Notes under the pieces: generated by a model
Seen by the model: the letters and a program-made list of their open reading frames with translations, nothing else
What the model was told of the DNA's origin: nothing
The model's database searches: none
NCBI GenBank assembly: GCA_963169665.1
Contig: CAUJET010000039.1
Coordinates: 54,655 to 118,654 of the forward strand
From: Actinomycetota bacterium
GTDB taxonomy: Bacteria; Actinomycetota; Acidimicrobiia; Acidimicrobiales; Ilumatobacteraceae
Direction: 5' to 3'
DNA length: 64,000 nt
Shown: positions 1-9,722 of the stretch, one piece after another
Layout: every line of letters begins with the position of its first letter
How positions within the stretch are numbered: the stretch's first letter is position 1
Translations under genes and position numbers: made by a program

Positions 1-1019
1 TGACGCTCGGAGACGACGGCGCGGAGGTCGGCGAGCGACGGCGGATCGGCCGGATCGGCCGGGACGATCCACGCCACCACCCGCTGGCCCCACTCGGCGT
101 CGGCCACCCCGGCGACGGCAACGTCGCGTACCCCCGGGTGACGGCGAAGCGCGTCTTCGACGGTCTCGGGCCACACGTTCTCGCCGCCGGTGATGATCAG
201 GTCGCCGCGCCGGCCCGCCACGTGCAGTCGGCCGTCAGGGAGCCAGGCGCCGAGATCACCGGTGGGGAACCAGCCGTCGGCGTCGACCGGATCCGTGCCG
301 TCGCGGTAGCAGCGCAGCAGCATGGGCCCCCGCACCCGGATGCCGCCGTCGTCGTCGATCGCGACCTCCACCCCGTCGATCGGCCGGCCGTCGTAGACGA
401 TGCCGCTGCCGGTCTCGGTGAGGCCATAGGTGGTGACGCAGTTCGCCGGTCGATCGGCAGGTGGACGGCTGCCGCCCAGGACGATCACGCGGAAGCGGGC
501 GCTGTCGATCCGCGCCAGGGCGGTCGCCACCAGGCTGACCAGGGTGCACCCGGCGTCCGCGGCGGCGGTGACCGCTGCGGCGTCGAATCCTGGCAGCACG
601 GTGAGCCGGGTGCCCGTGGACCAGGCCTTGGTGAGCACCGAGAACCCGCCGATGTGGGCGAGCGGCAGGCACGCGAGCCAGTGGTCGTCGTCGGTCACCC
701 CGAGACGAGCGCTCGTGGCACGGGCCGAGGCGTCGAGGGCGGCGTGGGTGAGGACGACACCCTTGGGGACGCCGGTGGAACCACTGGTGGGCATCACCAG
801 GGCGTCGCCGGACTCGACCGGCCGTCCGCCGCCGAGTGCGTGCTCGCCGTCGGCGTCGAGCCGCGCCGACGGCGACATCGTCGCGAGCAGTGCGTCGCGA
901 GCCGCAGCGGGGAGCCGCTGGTCGATCGGGAGCACCGCGTCGCCGGTGTCCCACACCCGTCGGACCGCGTCGGCGAACGCCGGCCCGCCGGGCAGGTCGA
1001 GCGCGACGAGACGGGCCAT
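1..1019 (-). CDS. menE: o-succinylbenzoate-CoA ligase-like AMP-forming synthetase (partial, runs off the window start)
   Basis: Reverse-strand translation starts MARLVALDLPGGPAF and contains the AMP-binding motif (TSGSTGVPKGVVLTHAAL) and YGLTETGSGIVYDG; adjacent to menA/menH/menD. Confidence 0.8.
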   Translation of the reverse strand, partial: MARLVALDLPGGPAFADAVRRVWDTGDAVLPIDQRLPAAARDALLATMSPSARLDADGEHALGGGRPVESGDALVMPTSGSTGVPKGVVLTHAALDASARATSARLGVTDDDHWLACLPLAHIGGFSVLTKAWSTGTRLTVLPGFDAAAVTAAADAGCTLVSLVATALARIDSARFRVIVLGGSRPPADRPANCVTTYGLTETGSGIVYDGRPIDGVEVAIDDDGGIRVRGPMLLRCYRDGTDPVDADGWFPTGDLGAWLPDGRLHVAGRRGDLIITGGENVWPETVEDALRRHPGVRDVAVAGVADAEWGQRVVAWIVPADPADPPSLADLRAVVSER

Positions 1020-1072
1020 GGCTGCAGGATAGGGAGGCGACGCCCTCCCGGTGCCCGTGCTCCCTACGATGC

Positions 1073-1805
1073 GGCCATCGACCCCCTCCCTCCGACCGGA
1101 GGCCCCGAGCCACGGGGCCGGCGAGCCCCGCTCCGGGCGTCGATCGCCGCGGACTTCCGCGACTCCGGGTGGGGGCGGCGGCTCGCCCTCGTCGCCCTCG
1201 TGGCGTGGATCGTCTACGAGTGGGGACCGGGCAACGAGACCGTCACCCCGTGGCTGGTGCTGAGCGTCATCGACCGGGCCGATCATGGCGCACAGGTGGT
1301 GGTGGCGGCCGCGGTGGTCGGGTTCGGCTTCACCTTCGTGCAGCAGTTCCTGTCGGGGCTCACTGCCCTCGTGGCGTTCTCGCTGTTCGAACGCACCGCT
1401 TCGTCGTCGTGGGATCGGCTGAGCGCCGGCGGTACGAAGGCGCTGCGCGGGTGGCACGGCGCATCGATCGCGTCGAAGCTCGCCGTCGCGTTCACGATCG
1501 GGACGTCAGCGGTCGCGCTCGTGCAGATCGTCACGTCGGGACGGGTCGGCGTGCGGACCCACCTCCGGGCGGTGTCCGAGAGCGCCGCAGCGGTCGGGGC
1601 CGTCGCCGGCGGGATCGCCACCGTCGCCGGGTCGCTCGTGTGGCTGGGCCGCTCGGTGTCGAGCATGTCGGGCGTGACCGATTCGATCGTCGACGTCCTC
1701 GGCAATCCGCTGTTGTGGCTCGGCCTCGCCGCCGTCGCCCTCGCCGTCGACTGGCGCTCGCAGCGCCGCTCGCTCGCCCAGGGTGCCGGGCCGACGCCAG
1801 GGTGA
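1073..1805 (+). CDS. predicted membrane protein of unknown function (start uncertain)
   Basis: C-terminal part of ORF 138..1805 has several hydrophobic segments (LALVALVAWIVYEW, VVVAAAVVGFGFTF, LLWLGLAAVALAV); the upstream part is antisense to menE. Confidence 0.5.
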
Positions 1806-2746
1806 CAGACTCGGCGACCGTGAGCAACGAGTCGACCAGCGAGCCGTCAGCGCCCACCACCGGGGCCGGACCCACCGGGTCGGGCATCTGGGTGGCCGGC
1901 GCACGACCGCGCACGTTGCCGGCCGCCGTCGTGCCCGTTGCGCTCGGCGCCGTGGTGGCCGTCGGTGAGACCGGCGCACGATGGTGGACCGTCGCCCTCG
2001 CGCTGATCGTCAGCCTCGCCCTGCAGGTCGGCGTCAACTACGCGAACGACTACAGCGACGGTGTGCGCGGCACCGACGAGGTGCGCGTGGGGCCGATCCG
2101 CCTCGTCGCCAGTGGACTCGCGTCGCCCGGCGCCGTGAAGCGAGCGGCGTTCGCCGCGTTCGGTGTCGCCGCGGTCGCAGGTCTCGTGCTCGCAGCGGCA
2201 ACGTCGTGGTGGCTGCTCGCGGTCGGCGTGGCGAGCAAGCTCGCCGGCTGGTTCTACACGGGCGGTTCGCACCCCTACGGATACCTCGGCCTCGGTGAGG
2301 TGTTCGTGTTCGTGTTCTTCGGCCTCGTGGCCACGGTGGGCACGACGTTCGTGGTGCTCGAACGGCTGCCGGCGCTGTCGTGGGTGTTGGGCTGCGTGGC
2401 CGGGTGCCTGGCGTGCGCCCTGCTGGTGATCAACAACCTGCGCGACATCCCGACCGACCGCGAGGTCGGCAAGCGCACTCTCGCGGTGCGCCTCGGTGAC
2501 CGGCGAACCCGCTGGTTCTACGTCGCCCTGCTGTCGGCGGCGTTCGCACTCGTCGTGGTCGCCGCCGCCGTCGGCGCGTGGGGCGCGGCCCTGGGGCTCG
2601 TCGCCGCGGTGCTCGCCGTGCCGCCGGTGCGCACCGTGTTGGGCGGCGCCGTGGGACGCGAGCTCATCGCCGTGCTCGGCGGGACCGGCAAGGTGCAGCT
2701 CGCGACCGGCGCGCTCGTCACGCTCGGCATCGCCCTGACGGCCTGA
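1802..2746 (+). CDS. menA: 1,4-dihydroxy-2-naphthoate polyprenyltransferase
   Basis: UbiA-type motifs NYANDYSDGVRGTD and NNLRDIPTDREVGKRTLAVRLG; GTG start at 1802 or 1820. Confidence 0.9.
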   Translation: MTDSATVSNESTSEPSAPTTGAGPTGSGIWVAGARPRTLPAAVVPVALGAVVAVGETGARWWTVALALIVSLALQVGVNYANDYSDGVRGTDEVRVGPIRLVASGLASPGAVKRAAFAAFGVAAVAGLVLAAATSWWLLAVGVASKLAGWFYTGGSHPYGYLGLGEVFVFVFFGLVATVGTTFVVLERLPALSWVLGCVAGCLACALLVINNLRDIPTDREVGKRTLAVRLGDRRTRWFYVALLSAAFALVVVAAAVGAWGAALGLVAAVLAVPPVRTVLGGAVGRELIAVLGGTGKVQLATGALVTLGIALTA

Positions 2747-2785
2747 CCGCTTGCCCGACCTGCTCGGACCCCTCCCGTCGGATGG

Positions 2786-3568
2786 TCAGCGGCGCAGGAA
2801 CGCCTCGAGGCGGGTGATCACCTGCATCGGTTGCTGCAGGTGTGCGGCGTGGCCGGCATCGTGGATCACGCCGAAGGACCCGTCGGGCACGCTGGTGGCG
2901 ATGCGCTCGGCGATCGGCACGAACTTCGTGTCGAGCGCACCGGCCATGGCGAGCACCGGCATGTTCAGTTCGACGAGCCGCTCCCACAGCGACAACTGCG
3001 TCCCGGTGCCGCACAGGCGCAGGCTGTCTGCGAGTCCGGCCGCGGTGTTGCGGCGGCGGTCGGCGATCTCGTCGGCATCGAGTTCGAGACCATGGAAGAG
3101 GGGGAGGGCACTCCACTCCTCCAGGAAGGCATCGACGCCGATCTCCAGGATGCGCTGTGCGAGGAGATCGTCCGACTGCCGGCGCAGCGCCCGTTCGTCG
3201 TCGTCGACGATGCCCGGCGTGGCTCCGAGCAGGACGAGGCGTTCGACGATGTGCGGGTACATGAGCGCCAGGTGGAGGCACACGCGGCCACCGAGGCTGT
3301 AACCGACGTAGGTCGCTTCACCCGTCGTGGAGGCGATCAGGTCGGCCGCGCGGCGCAGGTCGGCCCGGATCGCACCGGATCCGCCGTGGCCCGGGAGGTC
3401 GACGAGGACGACCTCATGGCGGTGGGTGCCGCCGACGGCGGCGAAGTGCTCGGCCACCCGTTCCCAGGACCGGCCGGTCTGGGTGAAGCCGTGGACGAAC
3501 ACCAGGCGTCGCCCCGCCCCGCGAGTGCGGGCAGCGAGTGGGCCGGCGAGTGCTCGCCAGTCAGGCAT
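2786..3568 (-). CDS. menH: alpha/beta hydrolase, MenH-like (SHCHC synthase)
   Basis: FVHGFTQTGRSW, GYSLGGRV nucleophile elbow and DAGHAAHLQQP; men cluster context. Confidence 0.75.
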   Translation of the reverse strand: MPDWRALAGPLAARTRGAGRRLVFVHGFTQTGRSWERVAEHFAAVGGTHRHEVVLVDLPGHGGSGAIRADLRRAADLIASTTGEATYVGYSLGGRVCLHLALMYPHIVERLVLLGATPGIVDDDERALRRQSDDLLAQRILEIGVDAFLEEWSALPLFHGLELDADEIADRRRNTAAGLADSLRLCGTGTQLSLWERLVELNMPVLAMAGALDTKFVPIAERIATSVPDGSFGVIHDAGHAAHLQQPMQVITRLEAFLRR

Positions 3569-4292
3569 CTGCCCCGGGCGCGTCGCCACCTGCGGCCGGT
3601 CCGTCGGTCGCATCGGGGTCGGCGGCGCGCATGCGATCGGCGAGGCGGCGCAGCACCTGTACGAACACGTCGCTCTCCTGCGCGCCCGGCACCATCCACC
3701 CCTGCCCCTCGGGACCGGCGAAGACGAAGGTGGGCACGGCGGTGATCTCCGCCTCGCGGGCGACCTGCAGCCACTGCTGCACCTCGGCCACGCCGTCGTC
3801 ACTGTCGAGGAACGCCCGCACCCGATCGCGGTCGAGGCCGACCTCCGCCGCGCAGTCGGCGAGTACGTCGGGGTCGCCGACGTCGAGGCCGTCCTCGAAG
3901 TAGGCGCGCAGTAGACGCTCCTTCAGCGCGGCCTGGTGGCCGGTCGTCTCGGTGAGCAGCAGCAGCCGGTGGGCGAGCAGGGTGTTGGCCCGCAGGGCCC
4001 GCTCCATGTGGAACTCGATGCCCTCACCGGCTGCGATTCCGGTCACATGCCCGATGATCTGCTCGGCGCGTTCGGGACCACCGAACTTCTTCGCATACGC
4101 GTCCTTGACGGGGGTCGCCTTCCCCGGTGACGCGGTCGGATCGAGCTGGTACGGCCGGTAGACCGCCCGCACCTCGATGTCGTCGCCTGCCTCGCGCAGC
4201 TCGGCGAGCGCGTTCTCGAAACGCCGCTTGCCGATGTAGCACCAGGGGCAGACGACATCGGACCAGATCTCGACCTCGAGCACGGTAGCCAT
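3561..4292 (-). CDS. DsbA family oxidoreductase (FrnE-like)
   Basis: SDVVCPWCYIGKRRF CxxC motif and cis-Pro AVPTFVF. Confidence 0.85.
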   Translation of the reverse strand: MATVLEVEIWSDVVCPWCYIGKRRFENALAELREAGDDIEVRAVYRPYQLDPTASPGKATPVKDAYAKKFGGPERAEQIIGHVTGIAAGEGIEFHMERALRANTLLAHRLLLLTETTGHQAALKERLLRAYFEDGLDVGDPDVLADCAAEVGLDRDRVRAFLDSDDGVAEVQQWLQVAREAEITAVPTFVFAGPEGQGWMVPGAQESDVFVQVLRRLADRMRAADPDATDGPAAGGDAPGADA

Positions 4293-4325
4293 CGATCCAA
4301 GACTACGGCCCGTATCGTTCCAGGC

Positions 4326-6011
4326 GTGTCAGCAGCTGAGCGCGCTCGAGCGAACGCAGATGTCCAGGCCACGTTCTGCGCCACCCTGGTCGACCAGTGG
4401 ATGCGCGACGGCGTGACCCATGCGATGGTGTCGCCCGGGTCCCGCTCCACGCCGTTGGCGCTCGCGCTCGCCGCATGCGCCGACCTGCGCGTCGAGGTGT
4501 TCCACGACGAGCGATCGGCTGCGTTCGCCGCCCTCGGGGCGGGCCTCGCGAGCGGGCGGCCCGCGCTGCTGCTGTGCACCAGCGGCACCGCCGCCACGCA
4601 CTTCCACGGTGCGGTGGTCGAGGCGCACCTGAGCCAGGTGCCGATGCTGGTCCTCACGGCGGACAGGCCGCCGGAGTTGCGCGACGTCGGCGCTCCGCAG
4701 ACCATCGACCAGACCAAGCTCTACGGCGACGCCGTCCGTTGGTTCCACGATCCCGGAGTGCCCACCGTCGACGCCGCCGGCACGTGGCGTGCCCTCGCCC
4801 GGCACGCACTCGCCCGTACGTCGGGCTCGCATGCCGGCCCGGTCCACCTGAACCTGCCGTTCCGCGAGCCGCTCGTCGGTGAGGCCGGTGAGCTCCCCGA
4901 CGCGCACCTCGGTCGGTTGCTCGTCGATGCACCGTCGGTGCGTCTCGGCACGCTCGCGATGCAGCTCGATCGAGAGCGCGGCGTCATCGTCGCCGGCCGG
5001 GGCGTCGACGACCCGGCGGCCGTCGCCGCGCTGTCGGCCGCCACCGGCTGGCCGGTGCTCGCCGATCCGCGATCGGGATGCCGGGGCATCGTGGGCGCGG
5101 TGAGCGCGTTCGACTCGCTGCTGCGCCACGACGATTTCGCCGCGTCGCACCTACCCGAGGTGGTGGTGCACCTGGGTGAGCCGCCTGCGTCGAAGGTCTT
5201 GTCCACCTGGCTCGCGGCGTCCGGCGCGGTGCAGGTGCGCGTCACCGCCACCGACGTCTGGATCGACCCCGCTCATACCGTCGCCCACCGGGTCGTCGCC
5301 CCGATCGGTGAGTTCTGCCGTCGGCTCGCCGGTGAGCTGCGCGGTGCCGGTGGGAGCGATTGGGTGCAGCGCTGGACCCATGTGTCGGCCATCGCCGATC
5401 GTGAGCTGGGCCTGGCGCTCGACGGGGCGACCGAGCTCACCGAGCCGTTGGTGGCCCGCGCGGTCTCTCGCCTCGACGGCCATGTCGTCGTCGCGTCGTC
5501 GATGCCGGTACGCGACCTGGAATGGTTCGGCGCGCCCGATCAGCGAGCGACGGTCTGGTCGAACCGTGGGGCGAACGGCATCGACGGCACGGTCGCCACG
5601 GCGATCGGGATCGCCGCGGTCACCGGTCGGCCCGTGACGGTGCTCCTCGGCGACGTCTCGCTGTTGCACGACGCGTCCTCGCTCACGGCGCTCGCCCGTC
5701 GCGACGTCCAGGTGCGCATCGTCGTGGTCGACAACGACGGCGGTGGCATCTTCTCGTTCCTGCCGCAGGCGTCGGCGCTCGGCGTCGATCGGTTCGAGCA
5801 GCTCTTCGGCACGCCACACGGCGCCGACCTGGTCGGCATCGCGGCCGCACACGGGCTGCGGGCGTCCAGCGTGTGCGACCGCGACGAACTCGACGCCCGG
5901 TTGGCCGAACCCGGGTCGCAGCTCATCCGGGTGTCGAGCGAGCGGCAGGCGAACGTGCACGAACACGTCCGCCTGCACGCGCTCGTCACCTCGGCGATGC
6001 GGCCCGACTGA
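4326..6011 (+). CDS. menD: 2-succinyl-5-enolpyruvyl-6-hydroxy-3-cyclohexene-1-carboxylate synthase
   Basis: SPGSRSTPLALA, LLCTSGTAATHFHGAVVEA, NRGANGIDGTVATAIG, VDNDGGGIFSFLPQ. Confidence 0.93.
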   Translation: MSAAERARANADVQATFCATLVDQWMRDGVTHAMVSPGSRSTPLALALAACADLRVEVFHDERSAAFAALGAGLASGRPALLLCTSGTAATHFHGAVVEAHLSQVPMLVLTADRPPELRDVGAPQTIDQTKLYGDAVRWFHDPGVPTVDAAGTWRALARHALARTSGSHAGPVHLNLPFREPLVGEAGELPDAHLGRLLVDAPSVRLGTLAMQLDRERGVIVAGRGVDDPAAVAALSAATGWPVLADPRSGCRGIVGAVSAFDSLLRHDDFAASHLPEVVVHLGEPPASKVLSTWLAASGAVQVRVTATDVWIDPAHTVAHRVVAPIGEFCRRLAGELRGAGGSDWVQRWTHVSAIADRELGLALDGATELTEPLVARAVSRLDGHVVVASSMPVRDLEWFGAPDQRATVWSNRGANGIDGTVATAIGIAAVTGRPVTVLLGDVSLLHDASSLTALARRDVQVRIVVVDNDGGGIFSFLPQASALGVDRFEQLFGTPHGADLVGIAAAHGLRASSVCDRDELDARLAEPGSQLIRVSSERQANVHEHVRLHALVTSAMRPD

Positions 6012-6050
6012 CCGCAGGCCGACGGCGTCCGTGGCCTCGGTGCCGGCCGG

Positions 6051-6710
6051 TCAGCCGAAGACGTCGGTGAAGATCTGCTCGAACTCGGGCGTGGCCGGTC
6101 CGCTCAGACCGCAGCTGGTGACCACGCCGTCGACGGCGGTGACCAGGTAGCGGGTACCGACCACGAAGTCGACACCGTCGAGCGCGGCGGTGAAACCGGC
6201 GGGGACGGTGAGGTCGACGACGTCGGAGTCACCGCCGCGGAACCAGCGGTCGACCTCGAGCCGGATCGTCGAACCGCTCGCCTGGTCGCCGGTGATCTCG
6301 GTGACCGTGCCGCCGAACGCGACCTCCACACCGGCCAGTTGTGACGGCTCGAAGGCCATGCACATGCTCATGACCGGATCGATCGGCGCGAGACCGAGTT
6401 CGGTGGCTGTGACGGTGGGGGACGCGCCGTTCGACGCGATGAAGGCGATCGCTGCAGCGGCCACGACGCCGGCGCCACCGAGGGCGAACCACCGCCTGCG
6501 GCCGCGAGGGGCAGGGGAGACGTCGGACCGGGCGGGTGCGGCGTCGTCGATGAGCGGGGTGGACATGATCTCCTCCAGGAGGGTGCGTGCCCGATCACTC
6601 GTGATCGGGTCGATGGGGTGTGTCGTCGCGTCGGCGATCGGGTCGAGGGCGACGAGTACAGCGAGCAGCCGCCCGTCCGTCGATCGGGGGTCGTACTGGT
6701 CGTCGCTCAT
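6051..6710 (-). CDS. putative anti-sigma-like single-TM protein, overlaps the ECF sigma stop
   Basis: One TM segment (WFALGGAGVVAAAAIAFIA); ATGA-type overlap with the upstream sigma gene. Confidence 0.5.
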   Translation of the reverse strand: MSDDQYDPRSTDGRLLAVLVALDPIADATTHPIDPITSDRARTLLEEIMSTPLIDDAAPARSDVSPAPRGRRRWFALGGAGVVAAAAIAFIASNGASPTVTATELGLAPIDPVMSMCMAFEPSQLAGVEVAFGGTVTEITGDQASGSTIRLEVDRWFRGGDSDVVDLTVPAGFTAALDGVDFVVGTRYLVTAVDGVVTSCGLSGPATPEFEQIFTDVFG

Positions 6711-7459
6711 CGGTCCTCCTTCCGTCCGTCGATGCGTTCACCCGGGAGGTGTCCACCTGTCCGTCGGATCTGTCGTCGCAGCCAGCGGTCGAAGGTGTGA
6801 CCTCCGACCACGACGAAACCCGCGTCGCGGGAGGGTCCCAACCGTTCCGCGAGCCGCTGCTTCACGCGGTGCAACCGGATGCTGACCGCGTTGGCGCTGA
6901 GCCCCATCGCGACGGCGATATCGCGGGGCGGCAGCCCCTCCCACGCCCAGAGCAGCACGATCTCGCGGTCGGTGTCGGGCAGTTCGGCGAGCGCGGTGTG
7001 CAGCTCGGCCACCAGGTCGGTCTCGTCCGCTGCGCCTGGCGGGACGATGGGCTGTGCGGCGAGTCGATGGCCGACGTTGGCCTGGCGACGTTCGCCGCGC
7101 CGGTCGTTCGCGAGGCAGCGGCGGGCGACGCCGAGCGTCCAGGGGAGGCCTGCGTCCTCCGGAATGTCGTCGAGACGCCGCCAGCACACGAGCAGGGTGT
7201 CGCTCACGACGTCGTCGGCCGCGGCAGCGTCGATGCGCCGTCGTACGTACCGCTGGAGCGGTTCGTAGACCTCGGCGGCCATGGCCTCGAAGCGGGCGCG
7301 ACGCACCGCATCGGATGCGTCGGCTGGGGCGATGGACGTCGGGCGTGCTCCCACGACACCCCAGGTGTCCGGTTGCCCCCGTTTCCTGTCGCGCGCCACG
7401 GAGAAATCCTGCCCCGTTTGCGGCGGTCCTCCGACGATCGTGCTGGATCCGTCGTCCAC
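6707..7459 (-). CDS. ECF RNA polymerase sigma factor (true start probably downstream of 7459)
   Basis: Region 2/4 signatures: YEPLQRYVRRRI...DDVVSDTLLVCWRRL and LPDTDREIVLLWAWEGLPPRDIAVAMGLSANAVSIRLHRVKQRL. Confidence 0.8.
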   Translation of the reverse strand: MDDGSSTIVGGPPQTGQDFSVARDRKRGQPDTWGVVGARPTSIAPADASDAVRRARFEAMAAEVYEPLQRYVRRRIDAAAADDVVSDTLLVCWRRLDDIPEDAGLPWTLGVARRCLANDRRGERRQANVGHRLAAQPIVPPGAADETDLVAELHTALAELPDTDREIVLLWAWEGLPPRDIAVAMGLSANAVSIRLHRVKQRLAERLGPSRDAGFVVVGGHTFDRWLRRQIRRTGGHLPGERIDGRKEDR

Positions 7460-7471
7460 GACGGATGCAGC
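7442..7471. repeat. imperfect palindrome, 14-bp arms (1 mismatch), CC centre, related to 8465-8504
   Basis: GCTGGATCCGTCGT-CC-ACGACGGATGCAGC. Confidence 0.85.
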
Positions 7472-7475
7472 GAGA

Positions 7476-8405
7476 CCATCGCGCCTCGAGCCGCCGGTCG
7501 ATGAGTGTCACGAGCTCCTCGAGGACCTCGTCGAGCCGATCGAGGTCGGTCCACCACACCTCGACGATCTCCCAGCCCAGTGCCCTGAGCCGACGCCGTC
7601 GGCGCGCATCGTCCGCCTGCGCGGTCGGGGTGGCGTGCCAGCGCCAGCTCTGGCACTCCACGCCGACGAGCAGGTCGGGGATGGCGAGATCGAGTCGCGC
7701 CAGGGGGTGACGAGCGCCGTCGAACACCGGGTGTTCGTCGACCGGTTCGATGCCTCTCAGGGCGAATGCCGTGCGTGCCAGACGCTGGAACCAACTGCCG
7801 GGGAGCGGAGCGTCGACGCGCTCGCGCAGCAGCTGGAACACGATCGACGCCCCGGGCATCCGGCGCGAACGCCACTCGGTCGCGGCCGTTCGCACCCACT
7901 CGGTCGATCGTCCGGCCCTGAGCATGCTGTCGAAGGCCTTGCCGGCGGCGTCTGCCCCGTCCGAGGCTGCGATCTGCAGGAGTGCCACCGGCTGGATCAC
8001 GCACCGGAAGCCGTCGACCACCATGCCGTGGCGGTCCTCGAGCACCACGGAGCGGTGCACCGTCGTGCCCGCCGTCGAGCGGACGAAGTGACCGTCCGTC
8101 GACGAGATCGCGATGCGCACATCGGTGTCGTACCCGTCGAAGCCGTGGAGCCTGGCGGCCGTCGCATGGCTCGCGACCGCGTGCGGCCCTGCAGCGAGCA
8201 GTGCAGCTCGGACATCGCGTGCCCACGACGGCGAGGTGCCCGACAGCCCGAGCACCTGGCGGTGGATGCGTCGCCACTCCCTGGTGCGCAGGTGTTGGCG
8301 GATGAAGCCTTCGGTCACGCCGACGGCGCGGAGCTGGCCCACGGTCGCCAGGCCCTGCTGGTGGGCGAACAGTGACGTGGCACGAGCGATGGTCGGGATG
8401 TCCAT
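7476..8405 (-). CDS. AbiEi-type N-terminal domain + DUF559 (Vsr-like) endonuclease; 3' end ambiguous because the frame stays open to 6738
   Basis: N-terminal wHTH-like ARATSLFAHQQGLATVGQLRAVGV; C-terminal LARLDLAIPDLLVGVECQSWRWH...RRRRLRALGWEIVEVWW. Confidence 0.7.
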
Positions 8406-8464
8406 GCGAACACAGAGGTGCACCGACCGAGGGTGACCGGAAGTTCGCATCGCGATCTCGGACC

Positions 8465-8504
8465 TTCTCGCTGTATCCGTCGTCCACGACGGATACAGCG
8501 AGAA
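8465..8504. repeat. perfect 40-bp palindrome, 19-bp arms with CC centre
   Basis: TTCTCGCTGTATCCGTCGT-CC-ACGACGGATACAGCGAGAA. Confidence 0.95.
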
Positions 8505-8536
8505 CGTTGCGCCGACAGCCAGAGCTGCTCGCCGGG

Positions 8537-9721
8537 TCAGGGGCGGACGATGGCGCTGAGCATCGCTTGCAGCTTCGCCTGCGTCTCGGCCAGCTCAGCG
8601 GCCGGCTCGCTCGCCGCGACGATGCCGCCGCCGGCGACGAGGCGCGCACTGCGACGATCGGCGGAGAACTCGGCGCAGCGGATCGTGACCGCCCATCGCC
8701 CGTCGCCTGCGGCGTCGACCCAGCCGACCGCGCCGCCGTAGCGGCCGCGCTCGAACCCCTCGTGCTCGGCGATCAGTCGGAGCGCTTCGTCTCGGGGGAA
8801 GCCACCGAGCGCCGGCGTGGGCGAGAGCGCACGGACGAGCGTGAGGACGTTCGGTCGCGGGTCGGACAGGCGACCCTCCATCGCCGTCGCCAGGTGCTGC
8901 ACGTTGGCGACGGTCATGATCGACGGTTCGGGTTCCCAGTCGAGATAGCTGCACCAGGGGAGCAGGGTGTCGTGGATCATGTCGATGACGACCCGGTGCT
9001 CGACCTGGTCCTTGGTACTCGCGATCAGCTGCGCCGCGACGCGCTCGTCGGTGGCCGGATCACCCGTGCGAGGTGCGGTGCCCGCCAGCGGGTGGGACCG
9101 CACCTCGTCGCCGTCGACTGCCACGAGCAGCTCGGGCGACGCACCCACCAGCCCGTCGATCGAGTACCGATGGCTCGACCCGAACGAGGCCCGCAGCCGC
9201 AGCAGCACGCTGTGGACGTCGATCGGTTCGTCGCTGCGAACCGAGACCTCGCGGGCGATGACGGCCTTCAGCAACGAGCCGTCGCGCACGGCGTCCCGCG
9301 CTGCCGTCACCGCGGCGAGGTACCGGTCGACGGGCGTGAGGGGACCCACCTCGAAGCGCTGTGCTCGCGGGTCGGGTCGGGGTGCGGCGCGCAGCTCGGG
9401 AGCCGGTTCGTCGCCGCCTTCGATGCGCGTGACCCATCTGGTGCCGTCAGCGGCGACGCCGATCAGCAGCGCCGGGATCACCAGGGTCGCCGTCGCACCC
9501 GGTTCGAACGGCACGCTGCCGACGGCGATGGGGGAGCGCCCGCCCACGCCGTCGTCGTGCTCGATCGCGGCGAGGACCTCGGCGGCGTCGTCGGCATGCA
9601 CCCGCGCGGCGACGCCCCGCCCGGCGATACCCACCCCGTCGCGCACGAACAGGTAGCCGTCCGAGGCAGCGAGATCGTCGAGCTCGATCGGCTCGATGAG
9701 CGGGCGGGTGACGGCGTGCAT
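8537..9721 (-). CDS. menF: isochorismate synthase
   Basis: Chorismate-binding motifs VGASPELLVAVDGDEVRSHPLAGTAPR, PTPALGGFPRDEALRLI, RGRYGGAVGWVDAAGDG. Confidence 0.88.
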   Translation of the reverse strand: MHAVTRPLIEPIELDDLAASDGYLFVRDGVGIAGRGVAARVHADDAAEVLAAIEHDDGVGGRSPIAVGSVPFEPGATATLVIPALLIGVAADGTRWVTRIEGGDEPAPELRAAPRPDPRAQRFEVGPLTPVDRYLAAVTAARDAVRDGSLLKAVIAREVSVRSDEPIDVHSVLLRLRASFGSSHRYSIDGLVGASPELLVAVDGDEVRSHPLAGTAPRTGDPATDERVAAQLIASTKDQVEHRVVIDMIHDTLLPWCSYLDWEPEPSIMTVANVQHLATAMEGRLSDPRPNVLTLVRALSPTPALGGFPRDEALRLIAEHEGFERGRYGGAVGWVDAAGDGRWAVTIRCAEFSADRRSARLVAGGGIVAASEPAAELAETQAKLQAMLSAIVRP

Positions 9722-9722
9722 G

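Noticed and set aside
7442-8504. Palindromes as terminal inverted repeats of an ordinary IS element
   Set aside because: Each end is itself a full palindrome, there is no transposase and no visible target-site duplication; kept instead as a REP-like/operator hypothesis
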